Shown here piece by piece: positions 39,102 to 48,094 of a DNA stretch of 64,000 nt (position 1 is the stretch's first letter; each line of letters starts with the position of its first letter). The translations under genes and the position numbers were made by a program. The stretch covers positions 1,178,001-1,242,000 of the forward strand of contig NZ_JACCCO010000002.1 in assembly GCF_013409935.1 (NCBI RefSeq). The letters are read 5' to 3'. The notes below the pieces were generated by a model. That model worked only from the letters and a program-made list of their open reading frames with translations, searched no databases and had not been told where the DNA came from. The DNA comes from Streptosporangium sandarakinum. Its GTDB lineage: Bacteria; Actinomycetota; Actinomycetes; Streptosporangiales; Streptosporangiaceae.

Positions 39102-40268
39102 GTGACGGTCGTTGCCGACACTTCGATGGCACCTACCCCGGAACTGGTGACGGCCGCCCTCGCGACCGTCAACGATCCTGAGATCCGTCGGCCGATCACC
39201 GAACTCGACATGGTCAAAAGCGTCGACATCTCCCCCGCCGGGGTGGTGCGTGTCGGGATCTTCCTCACGGTGTCGGGCTGTCCCCTGAAGGACACCATCA
39301 CCCGCGACATCACCACCGCGGTCTCCCGGATCGACGGCGTGACCGGCGTCCAGGTGGAGATGGACGTCATGAGCCCCGAGCAGCGAAAGGCCCTGCAGAC
39401 CAAGCTGCGCGGCGCCCGGGGCCCGGAGAAGGAGATCCCCTTCGCCAAGCCCGGCTCGCTGACCCGCGTGTTCGCGGTCGCCTCGGGCAAGGGCGGCGTC
39501 GGCAAGTCCTCCGTCACCGTCAACCTCGCCGCCGCCATGGCCGCGAGCGGTCTCAAGGTGGGCGTCGTGGACGCCGACATCTACGGCCACAGCGTGCCGC
39601 GCATGCTCGGCGTCTCCGAGCGGCCCACCAAGGTCGAAGACATGATCATGCCGCCGGTGGCGCACGACATGAAGGTCATCTCGGTCGGCATGTTCAAGCC
39701 CGAGGGCAACACCCCGGTCGTGTGGCGCGGCCCGATGCTCGACCGGGCGCTGCACCAGTTCCTGGCCGACGTCTACTGGGGCGACCTCGACGTGCTGCTG
39801 ATGGACCTGCCCCCGGGCACCGGTGACATCGCCATCTCGGTGGCGCAGCGGATGCCGTCGGCGGAGATCCTCGTGGTCACCACCCCGCAGCAGGCCGCCG
39901 CCGAGGTGGCCGAGCGCGCCGGGTCCATCGCCGTGCAGACGCACCAGCAGATCGCCGGCGTCATCGAGAACATGTCGTGGCTGCCCTGCCCGCACTGCGA
40001 CGAGCGGATCTCGGTGTTCGGCGAGGGCGGCGGCCAGACCGTCGCCGACGCGCTCACCCGCACCCTCGGCGCGCGCGTGCCGCTGCTCGGCCAGGTGCCG
40101 ATCGACATGCGGCTGCGCGAGGGCGGCGACGCGGGCAAGCCGCTGGTGCTCAGCGACCCCGACGCCCCGGCCGCGGCCGAGCTGATCCGCATCGCGAACG
40201 GCCTGGGCAAGCGGGCCGGCAGCCTCAGGGGCATGCAGCTCGGCATCTCCCCGACCCGGGGCCGCTGA
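39102..40268 (+). CDS. mrp: Mrp/NBP35-type Fe-S carrier ATPase
   Basis: Iron-sulfur cluster carrier that delivers clusters to apoproteins in the cytoplasm. The N-terminal MIP18/DUF59 domain (about 10-90, with GIFLTVSGCPLKDTI) is fused to a P-loop ATPase with GKGGVGKSSVTVN at about 129-141 and LLMDLPPGTGD. CPHC near residue 296 (SWLPCPHCDERI) is the cluster-ligand CxxC of the family. GTG 39102 has AAGGAGG at 39073, a long spacing, so ATG 39126 may be the real start. Its place between a MarR and tatB matches the Rv1229c block. Confidence 0.95.
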   Translation: MTVVADTSMAPTPELVTAALATVNDPEIRRPITELDMVKSVDISPAGVVRVGIFLTVSGCPLKDTITRDITTAVSRIDGVTGVQVEMDVMSPEQRKALQTKLRGARGPEKEIPFAKPGSLTRVFAVASGKGGVGKSSVTVNLAAAMAASGLKVGVVDADIYGHSVPRMLGVSERPTKVEDMIMPPVAHDMKVISVGMFKPEGNTPVVWRGPMLDRALHQFLADVYWGDLDVLLMDLPPGTGDIAISVAQRMPSAEILVVTTPQQAAAEVAERAGSIAVQTHQQIAGVIENMSWLPCPHCDERISVFGEGGGQTVADALTRTLGARVPLLGQVPIDMRLREGGDAGKPLVLSDPDAPAAAELIRIANGLGKRAGSLRGMQLGISPTRGR

Positions 40269-40319
40269 CGCGGCAGCCGGACCCCGGGACGGCGGAGGAC
40301 CGGAACGGCGAAAAGGCCC

Positions 40320-40382
40320 GGGAAGACGAGAAAGAGGAGGCGGCCCCCTTCGGCGGGGGCGCCTCCTCTTTCTCGTCTTCCC
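40320..40382. terminator. Very long perfect hairpin between mrp and tatB
   Basis: 23-bp perfect arms, starting GGGAAGACGAGAAAGAGGAG (40320-40342) and ending TTTCTCGTCTTCCC (40360-40382), with an inner CCCCC/GGGGG stem. The genes converge here, so it is probably a bidirectional terminator. Confidence 0.75.
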
Positions 40383-40420
40383 TTGCCCGTCCTCCCGGGG
40401 GCCGGACGGCCCCTCCCGGG

Positions 40421-40795
40421 TCAGGTCGCCTCGGAGTCGTACGGCGGGATCTCGCCGTAGCCCAGCTCGCCGCCCGCCTGGGCGGCGTAGGAGCCGGCGG
40501 GGGCCGGCGTGGCCGTGGCGGTGGCCGCCGCGGAGGCGCCGTTCCAGTCGTCCTCCAGCTCGCCGGTGAGGTGCTTGCGGACGAAGTTCTTCGGGTTCAG
40601 GTCGGCCGGGTCGAAGTCGGCGAACTCCGGCCCCAGCCCGGTCCGGAGGTCCTGCTTGGCGGTGTTGGCCATCTGCCGCAGGTTGCGCAGCGTACGGCCC
40701 GCCTGGGCGGCCGCCTGCGGCAGCTTCTCCGGGCCGAAGACGAGCAGGCCGATGACCACGAGCGCCACGATCTCAGGCCAGCCGAGTCCGAACAC
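40421..40795 (-). CDS. tatB: Sec-independent translocase protein TatB
   Basis: Recognises twin-arginine signal peptides with TatC in the membrane. The 124-residue protein begins MFGLGWPEIVALVVIGLLV, a membrane helix with the conserved Glu, then the hinge FGPEKLP and an amphipathic helix (AAQAGRTLRNLRQM), and ends in an acidic Ala/Thr-rich tail. No tatC is nearby. Adjacent to htrA, as in the Rv1224-Rv1223 arrangement. Confidence 0.93.
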   Translation of the reverse strand: MFGLGWPEIVALVVIGLLVFGPEKLPQAAAQAGRTLRNLRQMANTAKQDLRTGLGPEFADFDPADLNPKNFVRKHLTGELEDDWNGASAAATATATPAPAGSYAAQAGGELGYGEIPPYDSEAT

Positions 40796-40825
40796 TGTGA
40801 TCTCCTAACGGGGCAACGCCGGGCG

Positions 40826-40851
40826 GCTCCCGGGGCACACACCCCGGGAGC
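40826..40851 (-). terminator. Hairpin between htrA and tatB
   Basis: Perfect 10-bp arms GCTCCCGGGG (40826-40835) and CCCCGGGAGC (40842-40851), loop CACACA. Lies after the htrA stop and before tatB on the minus strand, so it is a terminator or partial attenuator. No T-tract. Confidence 0.55.
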
Positions 40852-40900
40852 TTCCAGACTAATGTCCCCGCACCTGAGCCTGCACCCGTCCGTCGCCTCC

Positions 40901-42637
40901 TCAGGAGGGGGTGGGCGAGGGCTGGGCGGTCGCGGTGCCGATGGTCACGACGGCCGTCTTCTCCCGGCCACCGCGCTGATACTTGACCGTCACCTTCTCG
41001 CCGGGCGCCTTGTTGCGGATCACCGCGATCAGCTCGCTGCCGTCCTGGAGCACCGTGCCGTCGACCTCCATGATGATGTCGCCGGGCTTGAGGCCCGCCT
41101 TGTCGGCGGGGCCGTTCGGCTCGACCGGCTGGGCGCCGCGCTCGGCCTCGCTCGCGATCCGGACCCCCGCGCCCTGGTAGGTCTGGTCGATGGTGACGCC
41201 GATCCGCGACTTCTTGGCGACGCCGGTGCTGATCAGCTCCTCGGCGACCCGGCGCGCGTGGTTCACCGGGATGGCGAAGCCGAGGCCGATGCTGCCGCTC
41301 TGGCCGCCGAGCGACCTGCCGAGCGTGGCGATCGCCGAGTTGACCCCGATGACCTCGCCGTTGGCGTTGACCAGCGGGCCGCCGGAGTTGCCGGGGTTGA
41401 TGGCGGCGTCGGTCTGGATCGCGCTGAACCAGGTGGTGTCGGAGCTGTTCTCCTCGCCCGCCTGCACCGTGCGGTTGAGCGAGCTGATGATGCCGGAGGT
41501 GACGGTGCCGGTCAGGCCGAGCGGGGAGCCGATGGCCACGACCGGGTCTCCGACGACCACGTTCTCGGAGTTGCCGAGCGTGGCCTGGGGGGCGCCGAAG
41601 GTGTCGTCGGGCTTGACCACGGCGAGGTCGGACTCAGGGTCACGGCCGACGATCCGGGCCGGGCTGGACTTGCGGTTGCTGAACTGGATCTGGATCTCAC
41701 CGCCGTTCGCGGCCCCGGCGACCACGTGGTTGTTGGTCACCACGTAGCCCCCCTTGATCAGGAAGCCCGAGCCGGTGTTCGCGCCGGAGCCGCCGCTGAC
41801 CGCCAGCGAGACCACGCTGGGCAGGACCCGGGCGGCCACGCCCGCGATCGAGTCCGGCGGCCGGGCCGAGGAGCCGTTCGGCGGCTTGCCCAGGCTGAAG
41901 GACGGGTCGGTGCCGGAGGCCGAGGACCGGGTGAGGAGGTAGGTGCCGAGGCTGCCCAGCGTCGAGGCGAGCAGCGCGATCACCACGGCCAGGATGACGA
42001 GGGTGCCGGTGCGCGGTCCGCGCCTGCCGCCGGGGACCGCGCCGCCCATCGGGGGGCCGGGGGGCGGGGCCCAGCCGGGGCCCATGCCGAACGCGTGCTC
42101 CGGCGGGGGAGGCGGGCCGGCCGGGGTGGTGAAGATCGCCGTGTCGTGGTGGGCCCTGCCCGACGGGTCACCCCAGCCGCCGGCGGGGCCGGGCCCCTGG
42201 CCGGGGTTCCGGTTCGGGTCATGGCCGGGGTTGTGAGCCGGGTCATGGCCGGGGTTATGAGCCGGGTCATGGCCGCTTTCCCCGGACCGGGCGGCCCATT
42301 CGCCGGTCTCCGGCCACCCGGGCCGCTCGGCGGGGCCGGGGTGGTCGGCGGGCCCGGGGTGCTCGCCGGGGTTCCGCTGCCCGTGCGGGTCCGGCCGACC
42401 GTACTGACCTGGCTGCCCGTACTGACCCGGCTGTCCGGGCTGATCCGGCTGTCCGGGGTCTCCCAGCCGGTTCCAGCCGTCGCCGCGCGGCGGCTGGCCG
42501 CCGGACGGCGGCGCCTCTCCGGCGGGCAGGAAGTCCGGACGAGAGGGTTCGGGGGCGGCCCCCCTGTCGTCGGCGAAGCCCGACGGCGTGCGCCCCTCGG
42601 CGTCGTTCGCCTCGTGGGGGCGGGTCTCGTCGGTCAT
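40901..42637 (-). CDS. htrA: HtrA-type membrane serine protease with PDZ domain
   Basis: Quality-control protease of the extracytoplasmic space, target of the SigE envelope-stress system. The 578 residues are an N-terminal disordered cytoplasmic region of about 210 residues (Gly/Pro/His/Asn repeats), a transmembrane helix (TLVILAVVIALLASTLGSLG, about 211-230), a trypsin-like domain with His in VVTNNHVVAG (about 303), Asp in ESDLAVVKP (about 335) and Ser in NPGNSGGPL (about 417), and a PDZ domain (GLKPGDIIMEVDGTVL). Start ATG at 42637 (MTDETRPHE) has AAGGAG upstream. Follows the sigE/anti-sigma genes, 455 bases downstream in the same direction. Confidence 0.95.
   Translation of the reverse strand: MTDETRPHEANDAEGRTPSGFADDRGAAPEPSRPDFLPAGEAPPSGGQPPRGDGWNRLGDPGQPDQPGQPGQYGQPGQYGRPDPHGQRNPGEHPGPADHPGPAERPGWPETGEWAARSGESGHDPAHNPGHDPAHNPGHDPNRNPGQGPGPAGGWGDPSGRAHHDTAIFTTPAGPPPPPEHAFGMGPGWAPPPGPPMGGAVPGGRRGPRTGTLVILAVVIALLASTLGSLGTYLLTRSSASGTDPSFSLGKPPNGSSARPPDSIAGVAARVLPSVVSLAVSGGSGANTGSGFLIKGGYVVTNNHVVAGAANGGEIQIQFSNRKSSPARIVGRDPESDLAVVKPDDTFGAPQATLGNSENVVVGDPVVAIGSPLGLTGTVTSGIISSLNRTVQAGEENSSDTTWFSAIQTDAAINPGNSGGPLVNANGEVIGVNSAIATLGRSLGGQSGSIGLGFAIPVNHARRVAEELISTGVAKKSRIGVTIDQTYQGAGVRIASEAERGAQPVEPNGPADKAGLKPGDIIMEVDGTVLQDGSELIAVIRNKAPGEKVTVKYQRGGREKTAVVTIGTATAQPSPTPS
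42215..42274. repeat. 24-bp tandem repeat in the htrA N-terminal linker
   Basis: CGGGTCATGGCCGGGGTT-type 24-bp units at 42215-42238 and 42239-42262 (one base different), plus a half unit to 42274, encoding NPGHDPAH repeats. Coding-frame repeats in the cytoplasmic linker. Confidence 0.85.
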
Positions 42638-43092
42638 CGAATATTCACCACTCCTTGCCTCGCACGAGGCCGCTCACCGGAACGATCCGGCAATCCTCCC
42701 CTGAGCGGCATACGAGAGATGTAAAGCGTGCCTTCCCGAAGGGATCGGAACAGAAGGGTGAACGGCTCGCGCCTTCCCCCGAGTGGTGCGGCGGCCCGCT
42801 CCGGGCCAGTGCGGCGGCGCCACCGCTGCGGTGTCGGCCATGCCGGCCGGAACGCCCGCGCAGACGGTGTAGACATGACCTCCACTCGCCCAGATCGTCT
42901 CCTGCTCGGCTGAGTCCCGGATCCAGATCGTATGCCCGTTGCGTCGCCCGGCATGCCAGCCATGGAACTTTTCCCATCAAATCCGGCAAAGGGGATTGAG
43001 TTCGGCGCGGCCCCGGAACACGACGACGCGCCGCCGGGTGGACCGGGCGGCGCGTCGTCACGGGCGCGGACCGGAGCCGGTCCGCGCGGAGG
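42638..43092. promoter_or_regulatory. htrA upstream region with a candidate ECF-sigma promoter
   Basis: 455 bases between the anti-sigma stop and htrA start. On the minus strand GGAAG (42736-42732), a 17-base spacer and CGTA (42714-42711) resemble an actinobacterial ECF promoter (GGAAC-N17-CGTT consensus), about 75 bases before the htrA ATG. The remainder is GC-rich without a supported gene. This fits SigE control of htrA. Confidence 0.35.
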
Positions 43093-43620
43093 TCAGGGAA
43101 CGGTGGGCGACGGGGTCGGCGTCGCCGTACCCGAGGGCGTGACCTGCCGGTGGTGGTTGGCGAACATGTCGGCCGGCGGCACGTGCGTGGCCGGGGTGGA
43201 GCCGTTCACGGCGAACATCGTGCCGATCGCCACCGCGGCGGAGGCTACGCCCACCGCGACGTAGCCGAACCTCCTCGACCGGCGGGCGCCCGGGGCCCGG
43301 CCTCGCGGCCGGTTGTCCGGCGGAGCCACGCTGTGCATGCTCGGGATCGGCGCGCCGCCGAAGGTCCGTCCGGACGGAAAGGGCCGCTCGCGCGGCGGCA
43401 GCGGGCCGCCGGGCTCGGCCATCCTCAGCAGCGACATCGACAGGTCGGCGGGCACGGCCGGACCGTCCAGGGACCGCAGCCGGGTCTTGAGCGCCCGCAC
43501 GGCGTCGACCTCGGCCCGGCAGGCGGCGCAGAAGGCGAGGTGCGACAGGGCGCGGTCGCGCTCGTGGTGATTCAGCTCACCGTCGACCAGCGCCGAAACG
43601 CGTTCTCCAAGATGACTCAT
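43093..43620 (-). CDS. Anti-sigma factor (ZAS zinc-binding, membrane-anchored)
   Basis: A 175-residue anti-sigma factor. The N-terminal ZAS domain has HLAFCAAC (H-x3-C-x2-C at about 28-35), which with an upstream His binds zinc and sequesters the sigma factor. A probable transmembrane helix (FGYVAVGVASAAVAIGTMFAV, about 120-140) follows a linker, and the C-terminus is short. ATG 43620 has AAGGAG; the GTG at 43626 would overlap that RBS. Immediately downstream of the ECF sigma gene (52 bases), the RseA-like position. Confidence 0.9.
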   Translation of the reverse strand: MSHLGERVSALVDGELNHHERDRALSHLAFCAACRAEVDAVRALKTRLRSLDGPAVPADLSMSLLRMAEPGGPLPPRERPFPSGRTFGGAPIPSMHSVAPPDNRPRGRAPGARRSRRFGYVAVGVASAAVAIGTMFAVNGSTPATHVPPADMFANHHRQVTPSGTATPTPSPTVP

Positions 43621-43672
43621 GCGCACTCCTTGCCAAGCGGCCCGCGGTGGTGTCCGTCACGACTGAGACCGG

Positions 43673-44305
43673 TCATGCGAACTCCTCCCCACGGGTGATG
43701 GTCGGGGGGAGCTGGTCGCCCCTGGGCGCGCGGTGTTCCAGCGCGTCACGCAGTTGCGCCCGCCCGCGATGGATGCGGCTGCGGACGGTGCCGAGCTTCA
43801 CCCCCAGCGTCGCGGCGATCTCCTCGTAGGACAGCCCCTCGATGTCACAGAGGACGACGGCCGCGCGGAACTCCGGCGCGAGCGCGTCGAGTGCCGCCTG
43901 GATGTCGGGCTCCAGGTGGGTGTCGTCGTACGCCTGCGCCGGCGACGGCTCACGCCCGCGCAGCCGCTCGGCGGCGTCGTCGGCGAGACCCTCGAACCTG
44001 ATGCGCTGCCTGCGGCGCGCCATGTCGAGGAACAGGTTGGTGGTGATGCGGTGCAGCCAGCCCTCGAAGGTGCCGGGCGTGTAGTTCGACAGGGACCGGA
44101 AGACCCGGACGAAGACCTCCTGGGTGAGGTCCTCCGCGTCGTGGACGTTGCCGGTCAGCCGGTACGCCAGCCGGTAGACGCGGGCGGAATGAGTGCGGAC
44201 CACCTCCTCCCAGGTGGGAGGTGTCCATTCGGACACGGGAGCGTCTGCCTGGTGGTTGGGATCCTCCACCGGCACTCCTCTCTCCGGGACCACCGCTATC
44301 GCCAT
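43673..44305 (-). CDS. sigE: SigE-type ECF RNA polymerase sigma factor
   Basis: Directs RNA polymerase to envelope-stress promoters. Region 2 ([27 protein letters not shown], shown in part) and region 4 ([24 protein letters not shown]) are canonical for ECF sigma factors, 210 residues in all. The start ATG at 44305 ([10 protein letters not shown]) was chosen; an in-frame TTG at 44356 is possible but has no RBS. Followed by the anti-sigma gene and htrA, forming the conserved Rv1221-Rv1223 unit. Divergent from the O-methyltransferase, as in mycobacteria. Confidence 0.93.
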   Translation of the reverse strand: MAIAVVPERGVPVEDPNHQADAPVSEWTPPTWEEVVRTHSARVYRLAYRLTGNVHDAEDLTQEVFVRVFRSLSNYTPGTFEGWLHRITTNLFLDMARRRQRIRFEGLADDAAERLRGREPSPAQAYDDTHLEPDIQAALDALAPEFRAAVVLCDIEGLSYEEIAATLGVKLGTVRSRIHRGRAQLRDALEHRAPRGDQLPPTITRGEEFA

Positions 44306-44497
44306 AGTGCCTGGTTTCGCCCCCTCATGTGCACTGCCAGTCCTGAGGACCGGCAAAGGCCGCTTAAACCGTGCAACGCACCGCGGGCGACATGAGTTCC
44401 CGATCCGGCCCGGCTCCCTTAGGCTGCGACCCAGTGCCTATATGGACTATGGGCCCCACTGCCTGACTGTGTACGGAGAAAGCGGGAGGAGAGGCCG

Positions 44498-45148
44498 ATG
44501 GCAGAGTCGCCGACAAGTCCGTTGGAGGCCACTCTGGCCTATGCCGACGGGTTCCACACGGAGGACGAGATTCTGCGCACCGCGCGGCAGCGCGGCGCGG
44601 AGGTGGGAGCACCTCCGATCCCGCCCGGAGGCGGCGCGGCCCTCTGCTTCCTGGCCACGGCCATCAACGCCCGAGCCGTCGTGGAGATCGGCACCGGCTG
44701 CGGGGTGTCCGGCCTGTGGCTGCTGCGCGGCATGCGCCAGGACGGCACGCTGACCAGCGTGGACGTGGAGCCGGAGCACCAGCGGCTGGCGCGGGAGGTC
44801 TTCGCCCAGGCGGGCTTCTCCGGCGGCCGGGTCCGGCTGATCACCGGCCGGGCGCTGGACGTGCTGCCCCGCCTGTCGGACGGCGGCTACGACCTGGTCT
44901 TCTGCGACGGTTCCCGGCAGGAGTGCGCCGACTACCTGGACGAGGCGGTGCGCCTGTTGCGCCGCGGGGGCATCGTGGTGTTCGGCGACGCCCTTCTGCG
45001 CCACCGGATCGCCGACCCGGCGCACCGCGACCCGGACGCCGTCGCCATGCGGGAGCTGGGCAAGCTCGTGCAGTCCGACGAACGGCTGCGCCCGCTGATG
45101 ATCCCCCTCGGCGAGGGCGTCCTGGCCGCCGTCAAGCTCGACGACTAG
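44498..45148 (+). CDS. O-methyltransferase (SAM-dependent)
   Basis: A 216-residue class I methyltransferase of the caffeoyl-CoA/catechol type: SAM-binding VVEIGTGCGVSGLWLL (residues about 61-76), acidic VDVEPEHQRLA, and LVFCDGSRQECADYLDEAV, which carries the Asp for metal binding in the family. ATG at 44498 follows GGAGGAGAGG. Position beside sigE equals Rv1220c. Substrate unknown. Confidence 0.88.
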   Translation: MAESPTSPLEATLAYADGFHTEDEILRTARQRGAEVGAPPIPPGGGAALCFLATAINARAVVEIGTGCGVSGLWLLRGMRQDGTLTSVDVEPEHQRLAREVFAQAGFSGGRVRLITGRALDVLPRLSDGGYDLVFCDGSRQECADYLDEAVRLLRRGGIVVFGDALLRHRIADPAHRDPDAVAMRELGKLVQSDERLRPLMIPLGEGVLAAVKLDD

Positions 45149-45159
45149 GTCCTGTTCCC

Positions 45160-45235
45160 ACGGGTCACCGCCACGGCGGGGACCCGCAGGACGGGTCCCG
45201 GATCCCGCGGGTCACCGCCACGGCGGGGACCCGCG
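45160..45235. terminator. Two tandem repeated hairpins between the O-methyltransferase and pepA
   Basis: A 27-bp perfect direct repeat starts CGGGTCACCGCCACGGCGGG at 45161-45187 and again at 45208-45234 (47-base period). Each copy folds as a stem with GGGTC/GACCC and CCGCC/GGCGG around an AC loop. Lies between convergent stops, so likely a duplicated bidirectional terminator. Confidence 0.7.
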
Positions 45236-45249
45236 GAACCCGGCCCGGC

Positions 45250-46734
45250 TCACCGGCCGGTCAGCCACGCGAGGAGCAGGCGCACGCCGTACCCGGTGGC
45301 GCCCTTGGCGAAGACGCCCTCGTCGGCCGTGCTGCGCCCGACGCCGGCGATGTCCAGGTGCGCCCAGGGGCGCTTGCCGGTGAACTCGCGCAGGAACAGC
45401 GCCGCGGTGATGGAGCCCGCGCCGTAGGTGGACCCGGCCTCGATGTTGGCCAGGTCGGCCACGGACGACTTCAGGGCCGGCGCGTAGTCGTCGATCAGCG
45501 GCATCCGCCACAGCCGCTCGCCGGAGGTCTCGCCCGCCGCGGACAGGCCGGCGGCCAGAGTGTCGTCGGAGGCGAAGAGCGCCCCCAGCCCCTTGCCGAG
45601 GGCGATGCCGATGGCTCCGGTCAGCGTGGCGATGTCCACCATGACGTCGGGGTCGAGCTCGGCGTCGGCGTAGGCCAGCGCGTCGGCCATCACCAGGCGC
45701 CCCTCGGCGTCGGTGTTGAGGACCTCGACGGTCCGCCCGCCGTACTGGGTGATCACGTCGGAGGGGCGCTGGGCCGAGCCGGAGAAGGAGTTCTCGGCCG
45801 CGGCGATCAGCCCGGTGACGCGGACCCGCGCGCCGAGGGCGGCCAGCGCGCCCAGCACCGCGATGACGACGGCGCCGCCGGCCATGTCGGTCTTCATGAA
45901 CTTCATGCCCTCGGTGGGCTTGAGCGACAGGCCGCCGCTGTCGTAGGTGATGCCCTTGCCGACCAGCACCACGTGCTCGGTGGCACCCTCCGGCTCGTAC
46001 GACAGCTGGATCAGGCGCGGCGGGTTGGGCGAGCCCTGGCCGACCGCGAGGATGCCGCCGAACCCCTCGGCGCGCAGTGCCTCGGCGTCCCACACCTTCG
46101 CGGCGACCCCCTGCTCCAGGGCGCGCTCGGCGAGCCAGGCGGGGGACTTCACCGACGCCGGGGTGTTGGCGAGGTCCCTGGCGAGCGCCACCGCCCGGGC
46201 GACCGTCTCGCCCCGCTCCACGGCGGCCTCGGCCCCCTCGCCGACGAACTCGATCCGCTCCACCGGAGCGGGCTTCTGCGGCTCGCCCATGCGGAAGGTG
46301 TAGGTCGCCAGCAGCGCGCCCTCCACGAACGCCTCGACCGGGCCCTCGGGCAGCGCGGCCCGCAGCCCGTCGCGGCCCCTGCCGCGCCGGGCCACGGCCG
46401 CGCCCGCCTTGCGCAGCGCGTCGGCCGAGCCGTCGCCGACGCCGTACAGCAGCACCCGGCCGACGGAGTCGCCGTCGGCGACGGGCACCTCGATGATCTC
46501 CCCGGCCTCGCCCTTGGCCCGGTGGTGGGCCAGCAGCGCGGCCACCGGCACCGGCAGCGCGACCCCGGCCGCGGCCTCCTGGAGGACGAGGTCCGGGCCG
46601 AACGGCACGGCCAGCAGCCCGGCGTCCCCGGCGACCCGCTCACCCCCCTCGGCGGACGCGCCGGCCGGTCCGGCGGCGGGCAGGCCGAGGCCCGCCGGCG
46701 GCCGGGAGACGAGTGAACACGGGGAGATGGGCAT
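45250..46734 (-). CDS. pepA: Leucyl aminopeptidase (M17 family)
   Basis: Cytosolic zinc/manganese peptidase releasing N-terminal amino acids. The catalytic C-terminal domain has VLVGKGITYDSGGLSLKPT and the NTDAEGRL signature near residue 345 (metal-binding Asp/Glu). The N-terminal domain is less conserved, as usual. Length 494 matches the family. ATG 46734 has GGAG with good spacing; an in-frame GTG at 46743 overlaps it. Stands alone between the O-methyltransferase and DUF3117. Confidence 0.93.
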   Translation of the reverse strand: MPISPCSLVSRPPAGLGLPAAGPAGASAEGGERVAGDAGLLAVPFGPDLVLQEAAAGVALPVPVAALLAHHRAKGEAGEIIEVPVADGDSVGRVLLYGVGDGSADALRKAGAAVARRGRGRDGLRAALPEGPVEAFVEGALLATYTFRMGEPQKPAPVERIEFVGEGAEAAVERGETVARAVALARDLANTPASVKSPAWLAERALEQGVAAKVWDAEALRAEGFGGILAVGQGSPNPPRLIQLSYEPEGATEHVVLVGKGITYDSGGLSLKPTEGMKFMKTDMAGGAVVIAVLGALAALGARVRVTGLIAAAENSFSGSAQRPSDVITQYGGRTVEVLNTDAEGRLVMADALAYADAELDPDVMVDIATLTGAIGIALGKGLGALFASDDTLAAGLSAAGETSGERLWRMPLIDDYAPALKSSVADLANIEAGSTYGAGSITAALFLREFTGKRPWAHLDIAGVGRSTADEGVFAKGATGYGVRLLLAWLTGR

Positions 46735-46923
46735 GGAAAGCACTCCAGTCAGTCAGCCGGGGACAACACCACGGCCCCGGCGCGAGCCGCCTCTTCGGGC
46801 GGTCCGGCGGCCAGGGCCGTGGTCATGCGTTCATCGGTCGCGGTCGCGCGGGTCGTGGCGGGTGTCATGCTCCCCTGGGGAGCGCTCAGGAGGACCCGTT
46901 GGCACCGCCGTCTCGGATCGGGA

Positions 46924-47091
46924 TCAGCCGACGACCTTCTTCAGTTCCTCACCGAGGGAAACAGCCTCGTCCGCCGAGAGTTCGACGACGAGCCGGCCGC
47001 CGCCTTCGAGGGGAACACGCATGACGATCCCCCTGCCTTCCTTGACGACCTCCAGCGGACCATCGCCGGTCCTCGGCTTCATAGCCGCCAT
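46924..47091 (-). CDS. DUF3117 small protein (55 aa)
   Basis: A conserved actinobacterial small protein (MAAMKPRTGDGPLEVV, then GRGIVMRVPLEGGG, ending EELKKVVG). ATG 47091 is the family start; upstream codons are not conserved-looking. Same size and sequence as the Rv1211-type proteins. Function unknown; alternating strands suggest a compact fold. Confidence 0.9.
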   Translation of the reverse strand: MAAMKPRTGDGPLEVVKEGRGIVMRVPLEGGGRLVVELSADEAVSLGEELKKVVG

Positions 47092-47281
47092 GCGTGTATC
47101 CCTTCCTGCTTCGGGCTCCGGATCTCCGTCAGACCCGAGGGTGGCCGACGCATTCACGTCTTCTGTGATGTCCTATTATCCCGTCTCCGCGCTCGGAATG
47201 GTAACGATCAGCCTCCCCTTCGACTCATCCGGCAATCGGCACCGTTGTCCGTGACCCCGTCCGGCTACCAGACTTGTCCCC

Positions 47282-48094
47282 GTGAACGCCCGCGCCGCAC
47301 TGTTCGATCTGTACGGGGACCACCTGCGCTCCCGGGGCGGCCGCGCGTCCGTGGCGGCCCTCGTCCGGCTGCTCGCACCCTTGGACATCGCCGGTCCCGC
47401 CGTCCGCACCGCCGTCTCCCGGATGGTCCGGCAGGGCTGGCTCGCCCCCGCCAGGCTGCCCCAGGGGCCCGGCTACGAGGCCACCGCCAAGTGCGTGCGC
47501 CGCCTCGACGAGACGGCCATGAGAATTTACCGAGTTGAGACGATCACGTGGAACGGCCGGTGGCACATCCTCGTGGTGGAACCGGTGCGCGAGCGGCCCC
47601 GGCGGGAGCGGCTCCGGGCCGACCTCGCCTTCATCGGGTACGCCCCCCTGACGGAGAGCACCTGGATCGGGCCCCGCCCCTCCCCCGAGCTGGACGGGGT
47701 CCTCGCCGCCGAGGGCGCGCGGGCCGACCGGTTCGAGGCCGCGCTGGACGGCGACCCCGCGGCGCTGGCCGCCCGCGCCTGGGACCTGGACGGCGTCGGA
47801 GCGGCCTACGAGGAGTGGCTGTCCCGGGCCGTCGACCTCGTCGGCGGGCTGCCCGCGAACGCCTCCGACGACCGGGCGTTCGCCACCCGCAGCAGGCTCG
47901 TGCACGGCTGGCGCAACTTCCTGTTCCGCGACCCCGGACTGCCCGCCGACCTGCTGCCGCCCGGCTGGCCCGGGGAGAAGGCGCGGGCCTACTTCGAGCG
48001 GGAGGCCGCCCGGCTCCTGCCGGCCGCCGCCGCGTTCGTCGACCGCCATCTCACTCTCACCGAACCGCAGGAAGCCAAGGAGCCAGCTTCGTGA
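47282..48094 (+). CDS. PaaX-family transcriptional regulator
   Basis: A 270-residue two-domain regulator: N-terminal winged helix (SVAALVRLLAPLDIAGPAVRTAVSRM region) and C-terminal PaaX domain (WNGRWHILVVEPV; PLTESTWIGPRP). Members repress phenylacetate-type catabolism and respond to CoA thioesters. GTG 47282 is the start. The stop overlaps the next gene's GTG by 4 bases (GTGA). Adjacent acyl-CoA enzyme supports an acyl-CoA effector, but no complete paa cluster is here. Confidence 0.85.
   Translation: MNARAALFDLYGDHLRSRGGRASVAALVRLLAPLDIAGPAVRTAVSRMVRQGWLAPARLPQGPGYEATAKCVRRLDETAMRIYRVETITWNGRWHILVVEPVRERPRRERLRADLAFIGYAPLTESTWIGPRPSPELDGVLAAEGARADRFEAALDGDPAALAARAWDLDGVGAAYEEWLSRAVDLVGGLPANASDDRAFATRSRLVHGWRNFLFRDPGLPADLLPPGWPGEKARAYFEREAARLLPAAAAFVDRHLTLTEPQEAKEPAS

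Noticed and set aside
45161-45234. Mini CRISPR or attachment-site pair
   Set aside because: Only two copies, folding as hairpins between convergent genes; no integrase or cas gene in the window.
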